Positions 14,916 to 22,096 of a DNA stretch of 34,297 bases are shown piece after piece. A program made the position numbers and the translations under genes. Under the pieces are notes generated by a model. That model was not told where the DNA came from, ran no database searches, and saw nothing but the letters and a program-made list of their open reading frames with translations. The DNA comes from Candidatus Gemmiger excrementigallinarum (GTDB lineage Bacteria > Bacillota > Clostridia > Oscillospirales > Ruminococcaceae): positions 1 through 34,297 of the forward strand of contig DXBP01000056.1 in assembly GCA_019116445.1 (NCBI GenBank). Reading direction: 5' to 3'. The stretch's first letter is position 1; each line of letters opens with the position of its first letter.

Positions 14916-16019
14916 TCAGGCCTTGGCGGCTTTCTCCTCGTCCAGGCGGTCGAGCAGGTCCCAGACGCCCAGCATATACTGGATGCCCAGGGCACGGTCA
15001 TACTTGCCGTAGCCGGGGCGGCAGTTGCCGGGGCCTTCCTCCCACAGCTGACGGCCGTGGTCGGGGCGGATGACCAGGTCATGGCCGCCCTCATGGTAGG
15101 CGCGCAGGATCTCGATGATGCCGGTTTCGCCGCAGCAATCGCGGTGAGCGGCCTCGCTGAAATCGCCGTTGGGGAAGTGATGGATGTTGCGGATATGGGC
15201 AAACGGGATACGGTCGCTGTGCTTGCGCACGATGGCCGCCACGTTGTTGTTGGGGTTGGCGTTCAGGCTGCCGGAGCACAGCGTCAGGCAGTTGTACGGA
15301 TCATCCACCATGGTCAGGAAGCGGTCGATGGCCTCGGCGTCGGTGAGCAGACGGGGCAGGCCGAAGATGTCCCACGGGGGATCGTCCATGTGGATGGCCA
15401 TTTTGACATCGCACTCACGGCAGGTGGGCATGATGGCTTCCAGGAAATACTTCAGGTTATCCCACAGTTTTTCCTTGGTAACGGGGGCGTAGGCCTTGAA
15501 CAGCTCGTCCAGCTTGGCCATGCGCTCGGGCTCCCAGCCCGGGAAGGTCATGTGATACTTCTCGGTAAAGTTCAGGATATACTCGGCCATGGCCTTGTAG
15601 TCGTCCTGGATCATGTCCTTCTGGTAGAACAGGGCGGTGGAACCGTCGCCGACGGGATGGAACAGGTCGGTGCGGGTCCAGTCAAAGATGGGCATGAAGT
15701 TGTAGCAGATCACCTTGACGCCGTACTTGGACAGGTTGCGGATGCACTGCTTGTAGTTTTCGATCAGCTGGTCGCGGCTGGGCAGACCGATCTTGATGTC
15801 GTCGTGGACGTTGACGGATTCCACCACTTCGGCGCTGAACCCGTAGGACTGGATGTGCTCCACGGCTTCCTTGATCTCGTCCTCTTCCCAGATCTCGCCG
15901 GGCATTTTGCTGTGCAGCGCCCAGACGATGCTCTCGACACCGGGGATCTGCTTGATGTCGCCCAGCGTGATGGGGTCGTTGCCCTCACCATACCAGCGCC
16001 AACCCATTTTCATGGACAT
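14916..16019 (-). CDS. uxuA: Mannonate dehydratase, 367 aa
   Basis: UxuA converts D-mannonate to 2-keto-3-deoxygluconate in hexuronate degradation. Family motifs include MKMGWRWYGEGND at the N-terminus, CYNFMPIFDWTRT (105-117), IHMDDPPW (H210), LCSGSLNANPNN (C248), AHIRN (H275) and RPDHGR (D320, H321), which together supply the metal site. The start at 16019 has GGAGG 6 nt upstream. A longer upstream reading is only the AT-rich repeat. It follows uxuB on the same strand after a 388 nt gap. Confidence 0.95.
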   Translation of the reverse strand: MSMKMGWRWYGEGNDPITLGDIKQIPGVESIVWALHSKMPGEIWEEDEIKEAVEHIQSYGFSAEVVESVNVHDDIKIGLPSRDQLIENYKQCIRNLSKYGVKVICYNFMPIFDWTRTDLFHPVGDGSTALFYQKDMIQDDYKAMAEYILNFTEKYHMTFPGWEPERMAKLDELFKAYAPVTKEKLWDNLKYFLEAIMPTCRECDVKMAIHMDDPPWDIFGLPRLLTDAEAIDRFLTMVDDPYNCLTLCSGSLNANPNNNVAAIVRKHSDRIPFAHIRNIHHFPNGDFSEAAHRDCCGETGIIEILRAYHEGGHDLVIRPDHGRQLWEEGPGNCRPGYGKYDRALGIQYMLGVWDLLDRLDEEKAAKA

Positions 16020-16069
16020 AAAAGACCTCCTTGTATATGAATTTAAATATGCGGTTTCCGGGCCAGTGG

Positions 16070-16320
16070 GCCGAAAAATAAAGAATAAATAAGAAAGAAT
16101 AAATAATAAATATGGTGGATCGCCGCCCTGCGGACGGCTCAAAATCGGCAAATTTGCCGCCACGGGGGTTCGGGCACACCCGAATCAGAGGTGGAGAATC
16201 GGAAAAACCGATGGAAAAATAGTCTTTCCAGGCGTTTTTGCCTGCGGGGCCATGCCCCGCAGGCAAAAACCAACGCAACGCGTTGGTTCCGCCATACACG
16301 GCCCCGGAACCGGGGCCATT
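16070..16320. repeat. Palindrome-rich repeat element between uxuB and uxuA
   Basis: No gene is seen in 16031-16407. A tract of AATAAA/AAGAAAT units (about 16075-16115) is followed by GGTGGATCGC, which is also found on the minus strand near 30711. Further on are a perfect 17 bp stem with a 3 nt loop (arms 16234-16250/16254-16270), CCAACGC/GCGTTGG (16270-16276/16280-16286) and an 18 bp palindrome with half-site GGCCCCGGA (16300-16317). None has a downstream T run. This could be a non-autonomous mobile element or a stack of extragenic palindromes. Confidence 0.55.
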
Positions 16321-16407
16321 AGGAGGGTTGCCCAACTTGCCGCTACCTTTGGTCGCTCAAAAAGGAACATTCCGCAGCCTGCCGGGAGCGCGAACTTTCT
16401 GTTCCAA

Positions 16408-18024
16408 TCAGCCGTTCAGGGCTTCGTGCAGGGTTTTACGGACGGCACCCACACCCGCCAGTTCAGCCACAAAGTAGGCTTCGATCTTGTCGGCCAGCAC
16501 GGTCTGGGTCAGGTCGGTGCCGAAGATGGAGGCATTGGCCAGGATGGCCTTCAGCTGGCCCTGGTAGGTTTCGGGCTTGCCCACTTCGATGCCTGCCAGC
16601 TTGGCCTGCAGGTCGTCCTTCAGGGGATCGGCGGAAACCTCAAAGGCGTTGCCGTTGTCATCCACGGCCAGCAGGTAGCGCAGCCAGCCGGCAATGGCCA
16701 GAGGAATGGACACCAGGGTGTTCAGGTCGCGGCCTTCGGCGATGTAGCTCTTGATGGTTTCGCCGAAGCGGATGCCCACCTTCTGGGAGGTATCGGTGGC
16801 GATGCGCTGGGGGGCGTCGGGCATGAAGGGGTTGGGCAGGCGCTGCTCCACGACCTCGTCGATGAAGGCCTTGGGCTCCAGGATGCCGGGGTTGACGACA
16901 ACGGGCAGGCCCTCCACGTAGCCCAGGCGCTTGATGAGGGCGACGATGTCGGCGTCCTTCATCTCATCGCAGATGAGGGTGTAGCCCAGCATGCAGCCGT
17001 ACACGCTCATGGCGGTGTGCAGGGGGTTCAGGCAGGTGGTGACCTTCATGCGCTCGGTCTTGTTGACGGTCTCGCGGTCGGTCATGTAGACGCCGGCCTT
17101 TTCCAGCGCCGGACGGCCGTTGGGGAACTTGTCCTCCACCACCAGGTACTGCGGGCGCTCGGCGTTGACGAAGGCCGCAATGAAGGTGTTCTTGCTGGTG
17201 ACGATGGGAGCCATATCCTCGATGCCGTCCTTGGCCAGGGACTCCTCCACGATCTTGTGGGGGCGCGGGGTGATCTTGTCGATCATGGACCAGGGGAAGG
17301 TGATCTTGCTCTCGTCGGTCAGGTAGTCGATGAAGTCCTGGCCCACAAAGCCCTTCTCGGCCCAGGCTTTGGCCACGGTCATGACGCTGGACTGCAGCTT
17401 CTCACCGTTGTGGGAGCAGTTGTCCATGGAAACCACGGCCAGGGGCGCGGCACCGGCGTTGAAACGCTCGAACAGCAGGGCGGCCACCATGCTCATGGCA
17501 TGGCGGGCATGGGCGGGGCCTTCGTCCATGTCAGCCTGGACAACGGGCATCAGGCTGCCGTCGGGACGGTAGAGGGCGTAGCCCTTCTCGGTGATGGTGA
17601 AGGAGATCATCTGCAGGCCGGGATCGGTGAAGATCTCCTTGAAGCGGGCCATCATGGCAGCGTCGGAGGAATCGGCGCGCAGGCCCTCGGCCACAGAACC
17701 GATGATCTCGCGGCTGGTGGAGCCGTCCGGGTTCAGGGTGACCATCATGGTCAGGTTATCGTAGGGGGTGTAGATCTTGTCGATGATGTCGTAGTCGAAG
17801 GTATCGGCTGCGATGATACCGCGGTCGGCCAGGCCCTCGTTGAGCAGCTTCTGCTGCAGGGCGGCAATGAAGCCGCGGAAGATGTTGCCGGCGCCGAAGT
17901 GCACCCACACGGGATGCTCCTTGGTGGCGGCGGTCATGGCGGCGTGGTCGAACTGGGGCAGCTTGACGCCCAGCTTTTCCCACTCGGCTTTCTGGTTGAC
18001 GATGGAAGAGGCATTCATCTGCAT
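16408..18024 (-). CDS. uxuB: Fructuronate reductase (mannitol dehydrogenase family), 538 aa
   Basis: The protein reduces fructuronate to D-mannonate with NADH, supplying the substrate of UxuA. It has the polyol dehydrogenase layout: VHFGAGNIFRGF (41-52) binds the dinucleotide, VTSKNTF (275-281) follows, and KVTTCLNPLHTAM (327-339) contributes the likely catalytic K327, N333 and H336. AAAGGAG lies 9 nt before the ATG. It is the promoter-proximal gene of the uxuB-uxuA pair and diverges from an AraC-family regulator. Tagaturonate reductase is a possible alternative, but the neighbouring uxuA favours uxuB. Confidence 0.88.
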   Translation of the reverse strand: MQMNASSIVNQKAEWEKLGVKLPQFDHAAMTAATKEHPVWVHFGAGNIFRGFIAALQQKLLNEGLADRGIIAADTFDYDIIDKIYTPYDNLTMMVTLNPDGSTSREIIGSVAEGLRADSSDAAMMARFKEIFTDPGLQMISFTITEKGYALYRPDGSLMPVVQADMDEGPAHARHAMSMVAALLFERFNAGAAPLAVVSMDNCSHNGEKLQSSVMTVAKAWAEKGFVGQDFIDYLTDESKITFPWSMIDKITPRPHKIVEESLAKDGIEDMAPIVTSKNTFIAAFVNAERPQYLVVEDKFPNGRPALEKAGVYMTDRETVNKTERMKVTTCLNPLHTAMSVYGCMLGYTLICDEMKDADIVALIKRLGYVEGLPVVVNPGILEPKAFIDEVVEQRLPNPFMPDAPQRIATDTSQKVGIRFGETIKSYIAEGRDLNTLVSIPLAIAGWLRYLLAVDDNGNAFEVSADPLKDDLQAKLAGIEVGKPETYQGQLKAILANASIFGTDLTQTVLADKIEAYFVAELAGVGAVRKTLHEALNG

Positions 18025-18136
18025 AGCGGTTTGCTCCTTTTTTTGGCTGCGTGGAGGATGGATTCAACTCCATCCGCGTTGATTTCAGTATACCGCGCAA
18101 TTTTTATCAGGAAAATGGCCGTGATTGCTTGAAAGA

Positions 18137-18183
18137 TTGTAAAAGTTGCGGTAAAGTATACTATATACTAAAAAACACCGCAA
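18137..18183. promoter_or_regulatory. Overlapping divergent promoters of uxuB and the AraC regulator
   Basis: The minus strand reads TTGCGG (18183-18178), a 17 nt spacer, then TATACT (18160-18155), directed at uxuB with a leader of about 125 nt. The plus strand has TTGTAA (18137-18142), a 16 nt spacer and TACTAT (18159-18164), directed at the regulator. The -10 boxes overlap inside the inverted repeat AGTATA-CTA-TATACT (18155-18169). Mutual exclusion or regulator binding here is likely. Another minus-strand TATACT lies at 18092-18087 with a poor -35. Confidence 0.6.
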
Positions 18184-18200
18184 AAAGGGGGAAAACCCGC

Positions 18201-19070
18201 ATGGCAGGCTCCCATTACAACCCCTATACCCGCCGCCAGACGATGATCGCCTCGGATTATGAGATCTACCGCTACCGCTCCACCTACATGAACGAAGTGG
18301 AGCTGCACCACCACGATTTCTACGAGGTCTATCTTTTGCTGCGCGGCCGGGTGGAATACATCGTGGAAAACCACATCTACCGGATGCGCCCCGGGGACTG
18401 GATGCTCACCAGTCCCCTGGAACTGCACCAGGCCCGCATCGTCACCGATGCCGACGCCTACGAGCGGTTCGTTCTGTGGATCGCCCGGCCCTATCTGGAC
18501 CGGCTTTCCACCCCCCGCACCAGCCTGACCCGCTGCTTTGATACCAGCGTGGTCAACCACACCAACCTTTTGCGGCTGCCGGGGGCGGCGGGGGCGCAGA
18601 TGCGCGCCTCCATCGAGCGGCTGTGTTCCCTGCGGACTTCCAAGGAGTACGGCAGCGACCTTTTGGCCCAGGGGGCGCTGGTGGAACTGATGATCGGGCT
18701 GAACCGTGCCGCCGAGGAGCGGGGGGATGCCCGGCCGGCGGGCACCAGCGACCAGGTGGTAGACGCGGTGCTGCACTACATCAACGAGCATTACAGCGAA
18801 ACCCTGACCCTGGACCAGCTGGCGGAGAAATTCTTCATCAGCAAATATCACCTGCTGCGCAAGTTCGACGCCCAGGTGGGCACCACGGTGCACCGTTATA
18901 TTCTGCAAAAACGGCTGCTGAACGCCAAGCAGCTGCTGGCGGGGGGCGTGCCGCCCAACGAGGTATGCCAGTACTGCGGCTTTGGCGACTACGCCAACTT
19001 TTACCGGGCCTTCAAGGCGGAATACAACCAGACGCCCCGGCAGTACATCCAGGCGGTGCGGGGCGCCTGA
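18201..19070 (+). CDS. AraC-family transcriptional regulator, 289 aa
   Basis: An N-terminal cupin-like sensing domain has HHHDFYEVYLLLRG (36-49) and RMRPGDWMLTSPLELH. A C-terminal pair of helix-turn-helix motifs follows at about 203-223 and 250-272, ending in FGDYANFYRAFKAEYNQTPRQY, the family signature. The start at 18201 has AAAGGGGG 9 nt upstream. An upstream in-frame extension would overlap the promoter. Its divergent position next to uxuB suggests that it controls hexuronate use in response to a sugar acid. That role is inferred. Confidence 0.88.
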   Translation: MAGSHYNPYTRRQTMIASDYEIYRYRSTYMNEVELHHHDFYEVYLLLRGRVEYIVENHIYRMRPGDWMLTSPLELHQARIVTDADAYERFVLWIARPYLDRLSTPRTSLTRCFDTSVVNHTNLLRLPGAAGAQMRASIERLCSLRTSKEYGSDLLAQGALVELMIGLNRAAEERGDARPAGTSDQVVDAVLHYINEHYSETLTLDQLAEKFFISKYHLLRKFDAQVGTTVHRYILQKRLLNAKQLLAGGVPPNEVCQYCGFGDYANFYRAFKAEYNQTPRQYIQAVRGA

Positions 19071-19078
19071 GGGCACGG

Positions 19079-19107
19079 TTGCACTTTGCCGCCGATGCGT
19101 GTACAAT
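19079..19107 (+). promoter_or_regulatory. Promoter of the ygjP-flippase-nitroreductase operon
   Basis: TTGCAC (19079-19084), a 17 nt spacer and TACAAT (19102-19107) lie about 40 nt before the YgjP-like start. Confidence 0.65.
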
Positions 19108-19145
19108 AAAGGGCATATCTTGCAGGAAGGCGGGGGAAGCTGACG

Positions 19146-19706
19146 ATGACGGGCCCCAAAACCGAACAGCGCCGGGCCGGCGGCATCGATTATACGCTGA
19201 CCCGCCGCCGGGTACGCAACATCAACCTGCGGGTGCGGGCGGACGGGTCGGTGGCGGCCAGTGCGTCCCCCCGGGTCCCCGCCGGGGTGGTGGATGCCTT
19301 TGTGGCCTCCCGGGCAGCCTGGGTGGCCGCGGCGCAGGCCAAGGCCGATGCCCGGGCGAAGCGGGATGCGGCGGCGGACGCCGCCCTGCCCCCCAAGGCG
19401 GAAGCCCTGGCGCAGATGACGGCCCTTTGCCGGGCATACTATCCCCGGTTCGCCGCCACCTGCCCGGGCGGGCGGTTCCCCCGCATTGCGGTGCGGGATA
19501 TGCGCGCCCGGTGGGGTTCCTGCAGCCTGAAAACCGGCACGCTGGCTTTCAGCCGGCGGCTGTGTGTGGCGCCGCTGCCTGCCCGGGAATATGTTGTGGT
19601 ACATGAATTCTGCCACTTTGCCCATCCCGACCACAGCCCGGCCTTCTGGGCGGCGGTGGAAGCGGTGCTGCCGGACTACCGGCAGCGCCAACAACTGCTG
19701 CGGTGA
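19146..19706 (+). CDS. YgjP-like (DUF45) metallopeptidase domain protein, 186 aa
   Basis: The zinc motif HEFCHFAHPDHSPAFW supplies H153, E154, H157 and H163, and RWGSCS (122-127) precedes it. This is the typical order of YgjP/DUF45 proteins related to SprT-type peptidases. The residues needed for metal binding are all present. No signal peptide is seen. Residues 58-80 are an alanine-rich, probably helical insertion. Substrate and role are unknown. The next gene's ribosome binding site lies just past the stop. Confidence 0.85.
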   Translation: MTGPKTEQRRAGGIDYTLTRRRVRNINLRVRADGSVAASASPRVPAGVVDAFVASRAAWVAAAQAKADARAKRDAAADAALPPKAEALAQMTALCRAYYPRFAATCPGGRFPRIAVRDMRARWGSCSLKTGTLAFSRRLCVAPLPAREYVVVHEFCHFAHPDHSPAFWAAVEAVLPDYRQRQQLLR

Positions 19707-19734
19707 TGCACCGCGTGATATGGAGGTCCTGCCC

Positions 19735-21174
19735 TTGGCTTCTTCCCAGAAAAAATACACGACGCTGGTGAATAACACGCTGTTGTTTGCCCTTTCCAAC
19801 TTCAGCTCCAAGCTGCTGAGCTTCTTCATCCGGCCCTACCTGAGCTACGCCCTGGACTCCCCCGACGTGATGGGTGTTTCCAGCCTTTTGCAGCAGGCCA
19901 CCAACCTGCTGATCCCGGTGGTGAGCCTGGGGGTTTCCTACGCGGTGATCCGCTTCGGGCTGGACAGATCCGTGCGCAAGGAAAGCGTCTTTGTGAACGG
20001 CGGGCTGACGATTTTTGCGGGCTTTGCCCTGCTGCTGGTGGCCATGCCGCTGGTGCGGCTGATCCCCAACGCCGCCGAGTATCTGCCCTGGCTCTACCTC
20101 TGCGTGCTGGCCAGCTGCCTGCGCACCCTGTGCACCCAGTTCATCCGGGCGCGGATGCTCAACCGGCTGGTGGCCATCGACGGTGTGCTCACCACCGGCG
20201 CGCTGCTGGCCTATTACCTGATCTTCCTGAGCTGCTTCAACATGGGGGCCACGGGTTTCCTGCTGGCCAACGCCTGCGCCGACCTGACCTCCATGGTGTT
20301 TGTGTTCTTTGCGGGGGGCTGCTGGAAATACTGCAAGCCCAAGGCCTTTGACAAATCCCTTTGGGCCGATATGCTGCGGTACTGCCTGCCCATGATCCCG
20401 GCAGCCATCAGCTTCTGGATCATCAACGCCAGCGATATGTTCTTTGTGCAGGCCATGTGTGAGGACTACCAGGGCCGCAGCGGCAACTACTGGGTGGGCC
20501 TGCTCTCGGCGGGGTATTTCCTGCCCCAGGTCATCACCATCATGGGCAGCATCTTCTATGAGGCGTGGCAGCTCTCCGCCGTTACCGAGGAACAGGACCG
20601 GGAAGCCTTCTTCTCCAAGATTTTCCGGGTCTATGCCTGTGCCATGTTCTGCTGTGTGGCGGGGGTCATTATGCTCTGCCGCCCCATGATACACCTGTTC
20701 AAGGCGGAGTACTATGACGGCTGGACCTTCGTGCCCTTCCTGACGCTGTGTTCCATGTGCACCTGCCTGAACCAGTTCCTGAACAGCGTCTATGTGGTGT
20801 ATAAGCGCTCCACGGGTTCGCTGGTGACCATGCTGGCGGGGGCGGTGCTCAACGTGATTCTCAACGGCGTTTTCATCCTGCTGTGGGGTCCCTGGGGCGT
20901 CACCCCGGCCAGCTTCCTGAGCCTGCTGCTGGTATTTTTGCTGCGGGCCTACTCCACCCGGGGGCTTTTGCGCATCGACTTCCACCCGGCGTGGCTACTC
21001 ATCAACCTGGTGCTGGTGCTGGCCGAGATCTGGTGCCTGATGAACCTTTCGGCCTGGGTGGTGCCGGTGGTGCTGCTCACCGCCGTGGTCTGCGCCATCA
21101 ACGTGCGGGAAGTCTACAGCCTGGTGCAGAAACTGCTGGGCAAATTCCTTCACCGCAAAGGAGCACAGTCATAA
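19735..21174 (+). CDS. Wzx/MurJ-like polysaccharide flippase (MOP superfamily), 479 aa
   Basis: A polytopic protein with about 14 hydrophobic helices begins with KKYTTLVNNTLLFALSNFSSKLLSFFIRPYLSYAL, an amphipathic first segment typical of O-antigen/exopolysaccharide exporters. It should move lipid-linked glycans across the membrane. TTG at 19735 is chosen because GGAGG lies 8 nt upstream and the ATG at 19720 would overlap that site. No glycosyltransferase gene is adjacent, so the substrate is open. It ends 1 nt before the nitroreductase start, which indicates coupling. Confidence 0.82.
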   Translation: MASSQKKYTTLVNNTLLFALSNFSSKLLSFFIRPYLSYALDSPDVMGVSSLLQQATNLLIPVVSLGVSYAVIRFGLDRSVRKESVFVNGGLTIFAGFALLLVAMPLVRLIPNAAEYLPWLYLCVLASCLRTLCTQFIRARMLNRLVAIDGVLTTGALLAYYLIFLSCFNMGATGFLLANACADLTSMVFVFFAGGCWKYCKPKAFDKSLWADMLRYCLPMIPAAISFWIINASDMFFVQAMCEDYQGRSGNYWVGLLSAGYFLPQVITIMGSIFYEAWQLSAVTEEQDREAFFSKIFRVYACAMFCCVAGVIMLCRPMIHLFKAEYYDGWTFVPFLTLCSMCTCLNQFLNSVYVVYKRSTGSLVTMLAGAVLNVILNGVFILLWGPWGVTPASFLSLLLVFLLRAYSTRGLLRIDFHPAWLLINLVLVLAEIWCLMNLSAWVVPVVLLTAVVCAINVREVYSLVQKLLGKFLHRKGAQS

Positions 21175-21175
21175 G

Positions 21176-21919
21176 ATGGAAAACGAGATTTTGCAGGCCC
21201 TTTCCGCCCGCAAGAGCGTGCGGGTCTTTACCGACGAGCCGGTGACGGCGGCGGAACGTGCCGCCATTCTGGAAGCTGCCTTCCAGGCGCCCACGGCGGG
21301 CAACCAGCAGCTGTACACGATCCTGGACATCACCGACCCGGCGCTGAAAGAACGGCTGGCGGACCTGTGCGACCACCAGCCCTTCATCGCCAAGTCGAAA
21401 CTGTGCCTGGTGTTCCTGGCGGACTGCCGCCGCTGGCCCCGGGCCTACCGGGCGGCGGGGGTAGCTTCCCCCCGCAAAGCCGGGCCTGGAGATCTCTTGC
21501 TGGCCATGGCGGATGCCTGCATCGCGGCCCAGAACGCCGTGACGGCGGCGGAAAGCCTGGGCATCGGCAGCTGCTACATCGGGGACGTGCTGGAAAACGC
21601 CGAATCCATGCGGGAAGCGCTGGCTCTGCCGCCCCAGGTGGTACCGGCCTGTATGCTGGTGTTCGGCCGCCCCACGGAGCAGCAGAAAACGCGGCAAAAG
21701 CCGGTGCGGTTCCGGGAGGAAGCCGTGGTGTGCCAGAACACCTACCGCGACCGCACCGAAGCGGAACTGCGGGAGGATTTTTGCCAGCGGGGCGCCGGGG
21801 TGCCGGCGTTCAATTTTGACCGGTATCTGCAGGCCTTTTGCAACCGCAAGTACGACAGCGACTTCTCCCGAGAAATGAGCCGCAGCGCGGCGGTGTATCT
21901 GCAAGATTTCTGCGAATAA
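21176..21919 (+). CDS. NfsA/FRP-type flavin-dependent nitroreductase, 247 aa
   Basis: The N-terminus RKSVRVFTDEPV and AAFQAPTAGNQQLYTIL (about 34-50) form the FMN-binding region of the nitroreductase family. ESLGIGSCYIGDVLEN and PACMLVFGRPTE are conserved later segments. Length and layout match NAD(P)H-dependent flavin oxidoreductases that reduce nitro compounds or quinones. The physiological substrate is unknown. AAAGGAG lies inside the end of the flippase gene, whose TAA is 1 nt before this ATG. Confidence 0.88.
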   Translation: MENEILQALSARKSVRVFTDEPVTAAERAAILEAAFQAPTAGNQQLYTILDITDPALKERLADLCDHQPFIAKSKLCLVFLADCRRWPRAYRAAGVASPRKAGPGDLLLAMADACIAAQNAVTAAESLGIGSCYIGDVLENAESMREALALPPQVVPACMLVFGRPTEQQKTRQKPVRFREEAVVCQNTYRDRTEAELREDFCQRGAGVPAFNFDRYLQAFCNRKYDSDFSREMSRSAAVYLQDFCE

Positions 21920-21924
21920 GACTT

Positions 21925-22096
21925 CCCGCTTTCTTGCAAGAAAGCGGGGCAAAGAACTCTATCAAAAAAGGCACGGTCATCGGACCGTGCCTTTTTGGCA
22001 TTTCAGGAATTGTTTGGGGATATTTTTCCGCTGTAACCCTTTCCCGGGTCATAAGGTTGGAGTTTCTTTGCTTACTTTCTTTCCAAAGAAAGTAAG
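21925..22096. repeat. Composite repeat unit variant (R2-like, terminator, R1-like)
   Basis: A perfect palindrome with arm CCCGCTTTCTTG (21925-21948) starts 5 nt past the nitroreductase stop. The spacer CAAAGAACTCTATC resembles that of other units, and a terminator follows. At 22071-22096 arm CTTACTTTCTTT pairs with its complement around CC, preceded by GGAGTTTCTTTG. This last palindrome contains the final codons and stop of the convergent sulfatase gene. Overall order and flanks match the units at 14785 and 27426. Confidence 0.8.
21965..21997. terminator. Bidirectional terminator between nitroreductase and sulfatase genes
   Basis: Stem GGCACGGTC/GACCGTGCC with a short ATCG loop is flanked by A and T runs, suited to the two convergent genes. 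Confidence 0.88.
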
